Notes: generated by a model not told the origin, from the letters alone. 64,000 bases of DNA from Alistipes putredinis (GCA_022009915.1 CP091730.1:62001-126000), one strand, 5' to 3'; positions 9,395-21,083 are shown, counted from the stretch's first letter. Program-made: numbers and translations.

Positions 9395-10842
9395 ATGTCC
9401 GAAATAACGACTTTGACCCCGACCGAGGTTTGGCGGCAGTTCGATGCCATAACCCGTGTTCCGCGCCCTTCGAAAAAAGAGGGTAAGATAATAGCATTCC
9501 TCGAAAAAGTTCGCCTCGCGCCGCTCGCTCGCCTGCCGCAAGGACTCCGCAGGCAACATACTGATAAGCAAACCTGCTTCTGCCGGTTACGAGGACCGTC
9601 CTGCCGTAACGTTGCAGAGCCATATGGATATGGTCTGCGAAAAGAACTCGGACGTGCACTTCGACTTCGACAACGACCCCATACAGGCCTACATCGACGG
9701 AGAGTGGGTGCGTGCCCGAGGCACCACGCTGGGAGCGGACTGCGGTATCGGCATGGCTGCGGCACTTGCCGTTCTCGCCTCGGACGACCTGGAAACACGG
9801 TCCGGTTTCGGCGCTGTTCACAGTGGACGAGGAGACGGGGCTTACCGGTGCGTTCAATCTCGGCGAAGGCATGATTCAGGGGCACTATCTGATAAATCTC
9901 GACTCGGAAGACGAGGGTGAAATATTCATCGGCTGCGCAGGCGGCATCGACACCGTCGCCCGATTCGGATTCCGCCGCGAACCTCTGCCCACAGGATACA
10001 GTACATTCGAAATCCGCATCTCGGGTCTGAAAGGCGGCCACAGCGGCGACAACATAGGCGACGCGCTGGGCAACTCGAACAAAATACTGGCCCGTCTGCT
10101 CTTCGACGGCATTATAAATAAAGGAGTGCGGCTCTGCGGTCTTAACGGCGGCAATCTGCGCAACGCCATTCCGCGCGAAGCCGTCGCGACGGTTGCCGTA
10201 CCGGAAAGTGCCGTATCTGAGTTCAAGACCGATTTCGATGCGCTCTGCTCGCAAATAGCAGACGAACTCAAAGACACCGACCCGGGACTTGCCGTATCGC
10301 TCACCGAGCACCCTGCCGGCGAGGCGATAGACGCAACCTCGGCTCGCAATCTGATATATGCGCTGGCAGGCGTTCCCAACGGAGTGTTGGAGATGAGCCG
10401 CAGCGTCGCGGGTTTGGTGCAGACCTCGACCAATCTGGCCTCCGTAAAGGAAGACGGCGACCGGATAGTAGTCAGCACATCCCAGCGCTCGTCGGTGGAG
10501 AGCGAGAAAATCATGGCCGCCCGCAGCGTAGAGTCCGTTTTCGCGCTCGCCGGTGCGGAGGTAAGCCATTCGGACGGTTACCCGGGATGGGCTCCCGACC
10601 CGCATTCGCGCCTGCTTTCGATTACCGAGCAGTGCTATTTCTCGCTTTTCGACACCCCATGCAAGGTCAAGGCCATACACGCCGGTCTGGAATGCGGACT
10701 GTTCCTGAAAAAATACCCGCATCTGGAAATGGTGTCGTTCGGCCCGACGCTCCGCGGCGTGCATTCGCCCGACGAAAGGTTGGAGATAAGCACCGTAGAC
10801 AAATTCTGGCGGCTGCTCGTCGCCGTATTGGAGAAAATATGA
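9395..10842 (+). CDS. pepD: Aminoacyl-histidine dipeptidase (peptidase M20C)
   Basis: Cytosolic zinc dipeptidase acting on Xaa-His and related dipeptides. Seen motifs: SHMDMVCEKN (metal His and catalytic Asp), GADCGIGMA, TVDEETGLTGA (general-base Glu-Glu), ISGLKGGHSGDNI in the lid domain and GLECGLF near the C-terminus. About 482 residues, normal for M20C. The start at 9395 is MSEITTLTPTEVWRQFD. The frame changes near 9510-9530 and near 9805, so three frames are joined; the essential motifs all survive. Monocistronic, ends in the hairpin at 10851-10893. Confidence 0.93.
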
Positions 10843-10850
10843 TTCGACAC

Positions 10851-10893
10851 AAGGCAGCAGGCGGCCCCGTTATAAGGAGCCGCCTGCTGCCTT
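10851..10893. terminator. Strong hairpin between convergent pepD and trmH-like genes
   Basis: Perfect 15-base stem, AAGGCAGCAGGCGGC (10851-10865) against GCCGCCTGCTGCCTT (10879-10893), 13-base loop. There is no T run on either side, so it may work as a transcript-end stabiliser as much as a classical terminator. Confidence 0.7.
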
Positions 10894-10906
10894 GAATATC
10901 GTCAAA

Positions 10907-11648
10907 TCAAATCCGTCTGCGGCGGAACTCCGAGCAGACCACTGCCGTCGCGACCGCTACGTTCAAAGACTCCGAACCGCAACGCTGCGGAGGAAAAAGG
11001 CGGGATATAAAGACGCCGCGAAAGCAGCTCCGCCACCTCGCGGCTCAGGCCGCTGCCCTCGCTGCCCATAACCAACACGCCGTCGGCCGACAGCGTCTCC
11101 GAATATATGTCGTTTCCGTCGAGCGTCGTTCCGTAAACCGGCAGACCGGCATCGAGCGCCTGCCGCAAAAAGTCCGGCAGGTCTGTATAATGCACCCTAA
11201 CACGCAGTATGGCCCCCATCGTCGCCTGCACCACCTTCGGATTGAAACAGTCGGCCGAGCAGGGCGAACAGACTACATCGCCTATGCCGAACCAGTCGGC
11301 AAGACGGATTATGGTGCCCATGTTCCCGGGGTTCTGCACCCCGTCGAGCGCAATGACGAGGCTGCCCTTCAAATTGTCCGCACTCAAATCGCGATGCGGA
11401 ATCCGAACCACGGCAAGACAGTCCGTCGGGGTTTTGAGTTGCGAAATACGCTCCATCTCCTTCGGCGAAACGGCCTGTCCGCGGCCGTCCCAAAAATCCT
11501 GCCCCGTATAATAAAGCCTGTGGACGGCGAACTGCGAGTGCAAGATTTCGTCCACGAGTTTGCGGCCCTCGGCCACGAACAGTCCGCTCTGCTCGCGTGC
11601 ACGCTTGTCGGAGAGCGACTTTACGAATTGTATCTCGGATTTGGTCAT
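10907..11648 (-). CDS. TrmH/SpoU-family SPOUT RNA methyltransferase
   Basis: 2'-O-ribose methyltransferase of the trefoil-knot (SPOUT) class acting on tRNA or rRNA. N-terminal substrate-binding part contains SDKRAREQSGLFVAEGRKLV; motif 1 is ALDGVQNPGNMGTIIR, motif 2 is VLVMGSEGSGLS and motif 3 is IPPFSSAA. In the printed frame the end is disrupted, but after a one-base shift near 10975 the text becomes GSESLNVAVATAVVCSEFRR, the classic motif 3 continuation, ending at TGA 10907-10909. About 247 residues. An exact -7 box TATTTTTG lies at 11672-11679. The target nucleotide cannot be predicted. Confidence 0.9.
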
Positions 11649-11671
11649 TAAGGGAGTCTTGTTTCCGATGA

Positions 11672-11679
11672 CAAAAATA
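11672..11679 (-). promoter_or_regulatory. -7 box for the SPOUT methyltransferase gene
   Basis: TATTTTTG on the minus strand, an exact TAnnTTTG match, 23 bases before the start codon at 11648. Confidence 0.5.
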
Positions 11680-11793
11680 ATCTTAATTTCGATTCCGAGA
11701 CGTATTGCGAGGGGTAAAAAGCGCTCGGATTTGAAAAAAATCGGTAAATGTTTCGTACTTTTTGTCGCTCAGAAAAAAATCTTTCTGAAAATC

Positions 11794-12888
11794 ATGTCTG
11801 AAAAAAGCTCGCCGTTCTCATCCTCGAAGATGGAACACGACTATCAGGCTTCTCTTTCGGTGCTCAGGTGCCGGTTTCGGGAGAAGTCGTCTTCAACACG
11901 GCTATGATGGGGTACCCCGAGTCGCTGACCGACCCGTCGTACAAGGGACAAATTCTGGTGCTGACATATCCTCTGATAGGCAACTACGGTGTGCCGCCTC
12001 GGAGCGAACGCGGAGGACTTCCCGAGTTCTTCGAATCCGACAGCATCCACATCAAGGCGTTGGTGGTATCCGACTACTCGTTCGAATACAGCCACTGGAA
12101 TGCCGCGGAGAGTCTTTCCGACTGGCTCAAACGCAGCGGAGTACCGGCCATTTACGGCGTGGACACCCGCATGATAACCAAAATCATCCGCGAAAAGGGA
12201 ACCATGCTCGGCAAAATAGCCATAGAAGGGATGCCTGAACCGGCCGAGTTCATCGACCAGAACGCAGAGAATCTCGTGGCGCAAGTCAGCTGCACCCGCC
12301 CGCAGACCTACGGCGACGGAAAGCTCGAAAATAGTTTTTAGTGGATTGCGGCTGCAAGAACAACATCATACGCTGCCTGCTAAAACGCGGCGCGACCGTC
12401 ACGCGCGTTCCGTGGGATTACGACTTCACGGAACTGGACTACGATGGAGTGATGCTCAGCAACGGCCCCGGAGACCCGCAGATGTGCGGCAAGACGGTCG
12501 AGAACATCCGCAAGGCAATGGCCATAGGAAAGCCTATTTTCGGAATCTGTCTGGGCAACCAGCTGCTGTCCATCGCGGCCGGAGCCTCTACATTCAAACT
12601 CAAATACGGACACCGCAGCCACAACCAGCCGGCCCTCATGGTAGGGACCGACAAGGCTGTAATCACCTCGCAGAACCACGGGTTCGCAGTGGATACTTCG
12701 ACGCTCGAAGCGGGCTGGGAGCCATACTTCATAAACCTCAACGACGGGACCAGCGAGGGAATACGCCACACCCAAAAACCGTTCTTCTCGGTCCAGTTCC
12801 ACCCCGAGGCCACGAGCGGACCGGTAGATACGGAATTTTTTTATTCGACATATTCATCGACAATATAAGGAAGCACAATGGACAGTAA
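11794..12888 (+). CDS. carA: Carbamoyl-phosphate synthase small (glutaminase) subunit
   Basis: Hydrolyses glutamine and passes ammonia to CarB for pyrimidine and arginine synthesis. The N-terminal CarA domain shows GEVVFNTAMMGYPESLTDPSY; the class I amidotransferase domain shows SNGPGDP, nucleophile Cys in GICLGNQLL, and catalytic His-Glu in FHPEATSGP. Start at 11794 (MSEKSSP) requires a shift near 11818 to read LILEDGTRLSGFSFG. A further shift near 12335 (A and T runs) splits the two domains, and one in a T run near 12838 restores the C-terminus DTEFLFDIFIDNIRKHNGQ. With it the gene ends at 12888 and overlaps carB by 11 bases, consistent with coupled translation. Confidence 0.95.
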
Positions 12889-15800
12889 GATAGAAAAGGT
12901 GGTATTGCTCGGTTCGGGAGCGCTGAAAATCGGCGAGGCGGGAGAGTTCGACTATTCCGGCTCCCAAGCGCTCAAAGCTCTCAAAGAGGAGGGTATCCAC
13001 ACCGTACTCATCAACCCGAACATCGCGACGATTCAAACCTCGGAGAACATAGCCGACCGCGTCTACTTCCTGCCCGTAACGCCCGAATTCGTCGAGCAGG
13101 TCATCGAACGCGAACGCCCTCAGGGAATACTGCTGGCATTCGGAGGTCAGACGGCCCTGAACTGCGGAGTGAAGCTGTACGAGAGCGGAGTGCTCGAAAA
13201 ATACGACGTCAAGGTGCTCGGAACTCCCGTGCAGGCGATTATCGACACCGAAGACCGCGAAAAATTCGTCGAAAAACTTAACGAGATTAACGTAAAGACC
13301 ATAAAGAGCCATGCGGTAACCACCGTGGAGGACGCCAAAGTGGTGGCGGCCGAACTGGGCTACCCAATCATCATACGCGCGGCATACACGCTCGGCGGTC
13401 TGGGTTCCGGCTTCTGCAACAATGTCTCCGAACTCGAAACGCTGGCCAGCAAGGCTTTCACATACTCGCCGCAGATTCTGGTCGAGAAATCGCTCAAAGG
13501 CTGGAAAGAGGTCGAGTACGAGGTTGTTCGCGACCGTTTCGACAACTGCATAACGGTCTGCAACATGGAGAACTTCGACCCGCTGGGCATCCACACCGGC
13601 GAGAGCATCGTGGTGGCTCCCTCGCAAACGCTCACTAACTCCGAATACCACAAACTGCGCGAACTGGCCATCAAAATCATCCGGCACGTGGGCATCGTCG
13701 GCGAATGCAACGTGCAGTACGCCCTCGACCCCGAAAGCGAGGACTACCGCGTAATCGAGGTGAATGCGCGTCTGAGCCGCAGCTCGGCGCTGGCGAGCAA
13801 GGCCACCGGCTATCCTCTGGCTTTCGTAGCGGCCAAACTCGGTCTCGGATACGGTCTGCATCAGCTCAAAAACACCGTCACCAAATCCACGACCGCATGT
13901 TTCGAGCCGGCGCTCGACTACATCGTCTGCAAGATTCCGCGCTGGGATTTGGGCAAGTTCAAGGGCGTTTCGCGCGAGCTGGGCAGCAGCATGAAGTCCG
14001 TGGGCGAAGTGATGGCCATAGGCCGCACTTTCGAGGAAGTGATTCAGAAAGGACTCAGAATGATAGGTCAGGGAATGCACGGCTTCGTGGCCAACAAGGA
14101 GCTGCTGACCGACGACATGGACTCCGCCCTGAGCCATCCGACTGACAAACGCATATTCCACATAGCGAACGCTCTGAAACACGGCTACACGGTAGACAGG
14201 ATACACGAGCTGACCAAAATAGACAAATGGTTCCTCTACAAATTGCAGAACATAATAAGTATAGAGCACGAACTGGAAAACTACTCGGCAATCGAATCCG
14301 TGCCCGATTCTCTGCTCCGCGAGGCCAAGAAACGCGGTTTTTCGGACTTCCAGATTGCCCGCACGGTGCTCAAACCGTCGGTCGGCGACATGGAGCGCGA
14401 AATCGCGCAGGTACGCTCATGGCGCAAAAGCCGCGGAATAACCCCGTTCATCAAACAGATAGATACGCTCGCCGCGGAGTATCCCGCCCAGACCAACTAT
14501 CTGTACGTGACATACAACGGTTCATCGCACGACATCGACTTTCCGAAAGACGGCCGTAGCGTGGTCGTGCTCGGCTCGGGCGCATACCGCATCGGCAGTT
14601 CGGTGGAGTTCGACTGGTGCAGCGTGAATGCCGCCAAGACCATTCGTGAAAACGGCTTCCGCTCGATAATGATAAATTACAATCCCGAGACGGTATCGAC
14701 GGATTACGACATGTGCGACAGGCTCTATTTCGACGAGCTCACTCTCGAACGGGTTCTGGACATCACCGACCTCGAAGCGCCGAGGGGTGTGATAGTGTCG
14801 GTGGGAGGACAGATTCCGAACAACCTCGCGCTGCGTCTGCAAGGCGAGAACGTCCCCATTCTGGGCACTTCGGCCAATGACATAGACCGAGCCGAAGACC
14901 GTCACAAGTTCTCCGAAATGTGCGACAGTCTGGGTATAGACCAGCCCCGTTGGAGGGAGCTTACCTCGATGGACGACATATACGACTTCGCCGACGAGGT
15001 AGGATTCCCGCTGCTCATACGTCCTTCCTACGTGCTCAGCGGCGCGGCCATGAACGTGGTATCGAACCGCGGCGAGCTGGAACACTTCCTCAAACTGGCT
15101 ACGAACGTTTCGAAGCAGCATCCGGTGGTGGTGACCGAATTCATCGAAAACGCCAAGGAGATAGAGATAGACGCCGTGGCCAAGGACGGCGAAGTGCTGA
15201 TTTACGCCATTTCCGAACATGTCGAGTTCGCGGGCGTACACTCGGGCGACGCCACCATGGTATTCCCGCCGCAGAAAATGTATGTGGAGACAATGCGCCG
15301 CATCAAGAAGATTTCGCGCCAAGTGGCCGAAGGGTTGCATATCTCCGGCCCGTTCAACATGCAGCTGATGGCCAAGAACAACGAAATAAAGGTCATAGAG
15401 TGCAATCTGCGTGCTTCGCGTTCGTTCCCGTTCGTATCGAAAGTGCTCAAAGTGAACTTCATCGACATAGCCACCAAAATCATGCTCGGCCTGCCGGCCG
15501 ACATTCCGCACAAATCGGCCTTCGAGCTGGATTACGTCGGAATCAAGGCTCCGCAGTTCTCTTTCTCGCGTCTGCAAAAGACCGACCCCGTGCTGGGCGT
15601 CGAGATGTCTTCGACGGGCGAGGTCGGCTGCATAGGCGACGATTTCTACGAGGCGATACTCAAATCGATGATTTCAGTAGGATACGCAATCCCGAAAAAG
15701 AACATACTGCTCTCGACCGGCGATTCGCGCTCGAAAAACCGACATGCTTTCGGCAGCCAAAGCACTGCAAGACAAAGGTTTCAATCTGTTCGCGACAAAG

Positions 15801-16139
15801 GGTACGGCCGACTTCCTCGCTGCAAACGGCATCGAGGCCGAAGTGCTGCACTGGCCCGACAGCGGAATGAAACCCAATACGCTCGACTACATCAAGGAGA
15901 AGAAGATAGATCTGGTGATAAACATCCCCAAGAATCTCTCCGAGTCGGAGCTGAGCAACGACTACACCATACGGCGCTCGGCAATCGACTTCAACATTCC
16001 GCTGATTACCAATGCCCGTCTGGCGTCGGCGTTCATACAGGCATTCTGCCGGTTAGATAGAAGCGACATCAAAAATCAAATCTTGGAACGAGTATTAGAC
16101 CCGCTCGCACGCAAAATGCAAGAACCGCCGCTCGTATGA
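12878..16139 (+). CDS. carB: Carbamoyl-phosphate synthase large subunit
   Basis: Synthesises carbamoyl phosphate from bicarbonate, two ATP and ammonia supplied by CarA. About 1086 residues, full length: two homologous ATP-grasp halves (VVLLGSGALKIGEAGEFDYS at the start, then VVVLGSGAYRIGSSVEFDW at about residue 550), an oligomerisation region between them, and a C-terminal MGS-like allosteric domain starting LSAAKALQDKGFNLFATKGT. The only frame change is near 15740, just before the MGS domain, so an unedited translation would lack the regulatory domain. The stop codon lies in the loop of the terminator hairpin. The longest nearly intact gene of the window. Confidence 0.97.
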
Positions 16140-16157
16140 ACGGCGGTTCTTCTTTTT
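16121..16157 (+). terminator. Rho-independent terminator overlapping the end of carB
   Basis: Stem AGAACCGCCG (16121-16130) / CGGCGGTTCT (16141-16150), loop of 10 bases, then TCTTTTT. The carB stop codon (16137-16139) sits in the loop, so the last codons double as the terminator. Confidence 0.85.
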
Positions 16158-16263
16158 ACATCCGCCCGTTGCCGGAATGGCAGCCCGCGCACTTGCAACC
16201 GAAAGAGCGAAACTGCCGTTCTTTTTATACTCGGCCGGACAAGGTTACGGAATTATTTTTTTA

Positions 16264-16271
16264 TATCTTTG
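16264..16271 (+). promoter_or_regulatory. -7 box for pdxA
   Basis: TATCTTTG, an exact TAnnTTTG match, 30 bases before the pdxA ATG at 16302. It lies just after the carB terminator, so pdxA is separately transcribed. Confidence 0.6.
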
Positions 16272-16301
16272 TAATTTGGAATCAAATACGAGAAAAACCT
16301 T

Positions 16302-17403
16302 ATGGGCAATAAAAATAAGAATAGGCATCACGCAGGGCGACACCAACGGCATCGGCTGGGAGACGATTCTCAAAGCGATAGCCGACCCCCGCATGTGCGA
16401 ACTCTACACTATGATAATCTACGGTTCGCCGGCCGCAGCATCGTACTACAAAAATACGCTGCACGATACGGAGAACGTTCAACTGAACATAATCGACTCC
16501 GCAGCCAAAGCCTCGTCCAGACAGGCCAACATAGTCCCCGCGGGCGAAAAGGAGCTCAAAATCGAGCCGGGTATCTCAACTCAGGCCTCCGGAGCCGCAG
16601 CCGTCGCCGCACTTCAAGCGGCTGTAAAAGACCTCAAAGAGGGTCTTATCGACGCACTCGTCACCGCACCGATAAGCAAATCGGGTGCGGGCAGCGCAGG
16701 ATTCGGCTTTACCGGACACACGGAATATCTGGCATCGGAAAGCGAAGGCACTCCCATAATGATGATGTGCAGCGAGAGGCTCAAAGTGGCGCTCGCCACG
16801 ACCCACACGCCGCTCGAAAACGTTGCCGCGAGCCTTACCAAGGAGGGCATATCCGAAAAACTTTGCGCACTCAGGCGCACGCTCATCGCCGACTTCGGAA
16901 TCGTGGAGCCAAAGATAGCCGTTCTGGCGCTCAATCCGCATGCCGGCGAGCAGGACATGCTCGGAACGCAGGAAACCGAAATCATAAAACCGGCAATCGA
17001 AGATGCCGTGGGCAAAGGCGTGCTCGCATTCGGACCTATGGCCGCCGACGGATTCTTCCTCAGCGGAGCATACGCGAAATACGATGCCGTACTGGCCATG
17101 TACCACGACCAAGGGCTGGCGCCGTTCAAGGCTCTGACCCCCGACGGAGTGAACTACACGGCAGGGCTCGGCATCATCCGCACCAGTCCCGACCACGGCA
17201 CGGCATTCGACATAGCGGGACAGGACAAGGCATCGGCCGACTCGCTCCGCAACGCCATTTATCTGGCTGCCGACATTTGCCGCCACAGGGCATCCTATGC
17301 CGAAATGAGCCGCAACCCGCTTCGTCATTACGAGCAAAGGGGCGGCGGAGCGGACCTTTCGGTCAGCGACCTGAAACTGCCGCAGCAGGAAGACGAACAA
17401 TAA
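16302..17403 (+). CDS. pdxA: 4-hydroxythreonine-4-phosphate dehydrogenase
   Basis: NAD-dependent step of the DXP-dependent pyridoxal phosphate pathway. Motifs include GITQGDTNGIGWE at the N-terminus, ALVTAPISK, TGHTEYLA (metal His), LNPHAGE and the MYHDQGLAPFK segment with a second metal His. About 366 residues. The start at 16302 reads MGNK and then needs one A fewer in AAAAA near 16311 to continue IRIGITQGD. The only longer in-frame reading begins upstream of the -7 box, so it is rejected. It is followed after 9 bases by a CPBP protease gene; no functional link is known. Confidence 0.94.
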
Positions 17404-17412
17404 AACCGCCGG

Positions 17413-18271
17413 ATGCTATCTTTTCGCCGACATACTCCCTGCTCAACAGCGCTCGCCCGCACGGCCGCCTTCAAGCCGCACATCGTATGGCAGACGGTGA
17501 TTTTCGTCGCCCTGATGTTCGGATTGCAGCTTCTGTCGGCCATTCCGTTAGCGGTGGCGGGAATCGTTACGGGGGAAAGTATTCCCGCGTACTGCTGGCT
17601 TTATGCGACGATAGCGGTCTCGGCCGGATTCATACTCTACGCCAGATTCGTGGAGCGCAGGCCCCTGAGGTCGCTGGGCTTCACTCGCAAGGGTGCCGCA
17701 AGCTACATTGAGGGGTTCGCGACGGGGATTGCGATGCTGGCCGCAGCCGTGGGGATATGTTGCGCCTGCGGTTCGCTGCACTTCGACGGAGTCTCGGCCC
17801 ATGCACCTGTCGGAGTACTCGCCGTATGGTTAGTCGGCTTCATGTTTCAGGGCATGGAGGAGGAAATAGCGCTTCGGGGCTTTTTCCTTACGGGTGCAAG
17901 CACGAGAATCCCGACGATTGCGGCAGTCGTGCTCAATTCGGTAGTCTTCGCCGTTCTGCACATTTTCAACAGCGGCGTCAGCGCAACGGCGATTTTCAAC
18001 CTCACACTTTTCGGGGTTTTCGCCTCGTTATATTTTTCTGCGCACCGACAACATCTGGGGCATCGGGGCGCTGCATTCGGCATGGAATTTCGCGCAGGGC
18101 AATCTGTTCGGCATTCCGGTCAGCGGCATGGGGTCGGAAGTTTCCGTGTTTCGCTTTTCGCCCGCAGGAAGCCGCGTGATAAACGGCGGAGAATTCGGAC
18201 TGGAAGGCGGCCTCGCGGTAACGGCCGTACTTGCGGCAGCGACGCTGCTGGTAGTATTTTTTGCCGTATAG
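17413..18271 (+). CDS. CPBP-family intramembrane glutamic protease
   Basis: Polytopic membrane protein with about seven hydrophobic segments and the CPBP/Abi (Rce1-like) catalytic motifs: EEEIALRG (motif 1), a His in AVLHIFN (motif 2) and HSAWNF (motif 3). Bacterial members are linked to bacteriocin self-immunity, stress or peptide processing; the substrate is unknown. About 286 residues. One shift near 18035 must be bridged, after which motif 3 reads GIGALHSAWNFAQGNLFG and the protein ends VVFFAV. It probably shares the pdxA transcript. Confidence 0.85.
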
Positions 18272-18358
18272 GAAAAAGAAACAAGTCGGTGCGGGGATTC
18301 CTCGTTGTAGGTGGGAGCTCGCACAAAAGACGAAACGATAAATTAAAAACGCAAAACG

Positions 18359-20302
18359 ATGATTAAAGTCACATTTCCCGACGGCAGCATTCGTGAGTAT
18401 GCCAAAGGAACCACGGCAATGCAGATTGCCGAAAGCATCAGCCCGCGCCTCGCATCGGAGGTACTCGCGGCATCGGTAAACGGCAAAGTCCAAGATTTGC
18501 AACTGCCAATCGAACAGGACTGCGAGCTCAAACTCCACAAGTGGGACGACGAAGAGGGACGCCGCACATTCTGGCACACCTCCTCGCACCTCATGGCCGA
18601 AGCTCTGCACACGCTCTACCCGGGCATCAAGTTCGGTATCGGTCCGAGCATCGAAACGGGATTCTACTACGACGTGGACTCCCCTACTCCCATTACCGAA
18701 GCCGACCTTGCGAAAATCGAGAAACTGATGATGGAGCTGGCCCGCAGCAAGGAGCCGCTCGTTCGCAGGGAGGTCAGCAAGGCCGAGGCTCTGAAAACAT
18801 TCACAGAAAAAGGCGACCAGTACAAGGTCGAACTCATATCGGCGCTCGAAGACGGCACCATAACATTCTATACCAACGGATGTTTCACCGACCTGTGCCG
18901 CGGACCGCACCTGCCCAACACGGGCCTCATCAAGGCCATAAAGCTCACCTCGGTTGCAGGAGCGTACTGGCGCGGCGACGAACACAACAAGATGCTCACC
19001 CGCATCTACGGCGTTTCGTTCCCGAAAAAGAGCATGCTGGACGAACATCTGGCCATGCTCGAAGAGGCCAAGAAACGCGACCACCGCAAACTGGGCAAGG
19101 ATTTGGAACTGTTCGCATTCTCGCAGCGCGTCGGACAGGGACTGCCTCTGTGGCTGCCCAAAGGCACGGCCCTGCGCGAAAGGCTCGAAAACTTCCTGCG
19201 CGGCGTACAGAAGAAATACGGCTACCAGCAGGTAATCACCCCTCATATCGGAATGAAAGACCTCTACGTAACCTCGGGGCACTACGCCAAATACGGAAAG
19301 GATTCGTTCCAGCCCATACATACTCCATACGAGGGCGAAGAGTTCCTGCTCAAACCCATGAACTGCCCGCACCACTGCGAGATATACAAGACCAAACCGC
19401 GTTCGTACAAAGACCTGCCCCTGCGCTTCGCTGAGTTCGGTACCGTATACCGTTACGAGCAGAGCGGCGAGCTGCACGGGCTCACGCGTGTGAGAGGTTT
19501 CACGCAGGACGACGCCCATCTGTTCGTGCGTCCCGACCAGCTGCTCGACGAGTTCGAGAAGGTCATCGACATCGTGCTCTACATCTTCAAAACGCTGAAA
19601 TTCGAGAACTTCACGGCTCAGGTATCGCTGCGCGACCCGAACAACAAACAGAAGTACATCGGCTCCGACGAAAACTGGGAGAAGGCCGAGAGCGCAATCA
19701 TCGAAGCGGCCGCGAACAAAGGCCTGCCCACGATAGTCGAATACGGCGAAGCCGCGTTCTACGGACCGAAGCTGGACTTCATGGTCAAGGACGCCATAGG
19801 CCGCAAGTGGCAGTTGGGAACGATTCAGGTGGACTACAACCTGCCCGAAAGATTCGATTTGACCTACACCGGCTCCGACGACAAACCGCATCGTCCGATT
19901 ATGATTCACCGTGCGCCGTTCGGCTCCATGGAGCGATTCGTGGCAGTATTATTGGAGCATACCGGCGGCAGGTTCCCGCTCTGGCTTTCGCCAGACCAAG
20001 TAGTGGTGCTGCCCATAAGCGAAAAATTCAACGATTATGCTGAAAAAAAGTTTCAAATTATCTAAATAATTACGATATTCGCGCACAGATAGATAACAGA
20101 AACGAGAAAATCGGTCGTAAGATTCGCGACAACGAACTCAAACGCATTCCGTTCCCTGCTCATCGTAGGCGAGAAGGAGGAGGCGGAGCAGAAGGTGTCC
20201 GTCCGCGCCCAAGGTCAGGGAGACCAAGGCCAGATGAGCCTCGAAGAGTTCCGCGACATGATTACAGAGCTCGTGAAAAAAGAGACAGAGGCAAACGCCT
20301 GA
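18359..20302 (+). CDS. thrS: Threonyl-tRNA synthetase
   Basis: Charges tRNA-Thr. Domains in order: TGS (residues 1-60), editing domain with HTSSHLMAEA and FTDLCRGPH, class II catalytic core with zinc-binding MNCPHHC and the motif 3 region, then the anticodon-binding domain. About 647 residues. The catalytic part is unbroken; the frame changes at a run of A near 20043 (after DYAEK) and an extra C near 20153, which hide the anticodon-binding end. The true C-terminus is EEFRDMITELVKKETEANA with TGA at 20300. Lies 40 bases before infC, the usual order. Confidence 0.96.
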
Positions 20303-20327
20303 TATAACAAGTATAATTAACACATTT

Positions 20328-20334
20328 AAGGAGG
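20328..20334 (+). promoter_or_regulatory. Strong Shine-Dalgarno sequence that sets the infC start
   Basis: AAGGAGG lies 8 bases before ATA at 20343. Strong Shine-Dalgarno sites are rare in Bacteroidota, so this one is notable and supports a non-AUG start for infC. Confidence 0.6.
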
Positions 20335-20342
20335 ACAAAACT

Positions 20343-20945
20343 ATAAACGCGACAAAACCGTTCCCCAGCAGCTCGAACAGCAATGCACAGGCCGCAAGAC
20401 GCGGCGTGGCAAACGCAGGACGCCGACCGGAAAAAGAGGCGGAGCACCGCATCAACAACAAGATTACCGCGCCTATGGTGCGTGTGGTCGGAGACAACGT
20501 AACGCCGGCGGTCATGCCGATTCGCGAGGCGATGCGTCTGGCAGACGAAATGGAACTCGACCTCATTGAGATAGCTCCTACGGCGGAACCTCCCGTGTGC
20601 AGGATTGCCGACTACCAGAAATTCCTCTACCAGCAAAAGCGCAAGGCCAAGGAAATGAAGGCCAAGTCGGTGAAAATGGTGGTCAAGGAGATTCGTTTCG
20701 GGCCTCAGACCGATGAGCATGACTACAACTTCAAGCTCAAACACGCCGCGAACTTCATCAAGGAGGGAGCCAAGGTCAAGGCCTACGTATTCTTCCGCGG
20801 ACGAAGCATCGTATTCAAGGAGCAGGGCGAGATTCTGCTTCTCAGATTCGCGACCGACCTCGAAGAGGTGGCAAAGGTGGAGATGATGCCCAAGCTCGAA
20901 GGCAAGAAGATGAATATGATTCTGGCCCCCAAGCCGAAAAAGTAG
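20343..20945 (+). CDS. infC: Translation initiation factor IF-3
   Basis: Binds the 30S subunit, blocks 50S joining and checks start codons. Visible: EHRINNKITAPMVRVVGDN, a linker rich in K (QQKRKAKEMKAKSVKMVVKE), and the C-domain GPQTDEHDYNFKLKHAANF. No ATG is in frame near the N-terminus. The best start is ATA at 20343 placed 8 bases after AAGGAGG; GTG at 20406 is the fallback. IF-3 genes are known to start with rare codons (AUU in E. coli) so that IF-3 represses its own synthesis. Intact, about 200 residues from ATA. No rpmI or rplT follows, unlike the usual order. Confidence 0.93.
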   Translation: MNATKPFPSSSNSNAQAARRGVANAGRRPEKEAEHRINNKITAPMVRVVGDNVTPAVMPIREAMRLADEMELDLIEIAPTAEPPVCRIADYQKFLYQQKRKAKEMKAKSVKMVVKEIRFGPQTDEHDYNFKLKHAANFIKEGAKVKAYVFFRGRSIVFKEQGEILLLRFATDLEEVAKVEMMPKLEGKKMNMILAPKPKK

Positions 20946-21048
20946 CACCGGCACACCTCGAACCAGCAGGCCGTTTTCGCTTTGCCCCGAGTGTGCGGAA
21001 CGGCAGTAAAAGGTTTGTTCGACAAGACAAAAAAACGCAACCGAATAG

Positions 21049-21083
21049 GTCTGCCCGACAAAATGCGGGCAGACTTATTTTTG
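21049..21083 (+). terminator. Terminator after infC, with a promoter box in its tail
   Basis: Stem GTCTGCCCG (21049-21057) / CGGGCAGAC (21066-21074), loop ACAAAATG, then TTATTTTTG. The tail also contains TATTTTTG (21076-21083), an exact TAnnTTTG box 14 bases before the queA ATG. Confidence 0.75.

Noticed and set aside
8845..10764. A 639-residue minus-strand frame covering pepD
   Set aside because: Only its final 162 residues are ispF; the rest is antisense to pepD and runs through an intergenic region with a promoter.
18272..18358. A T-box or other riboswitch leader before thrS
   Set aside because: Only a weak GTGCG/CGCAC pairing (18289-18324) is seen; no T-box sequence, and T-boxes are not typical of Bacteroidota.
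18002..19909. A 635-residue minus-strand open frame opposite thrS
   Set aside because: Antisense shadow caused by high GC and codon bias; no domain, no promoter, and thrS is clearly real. The same holds for 12854-14269 and 14522-15577 opposite carB.
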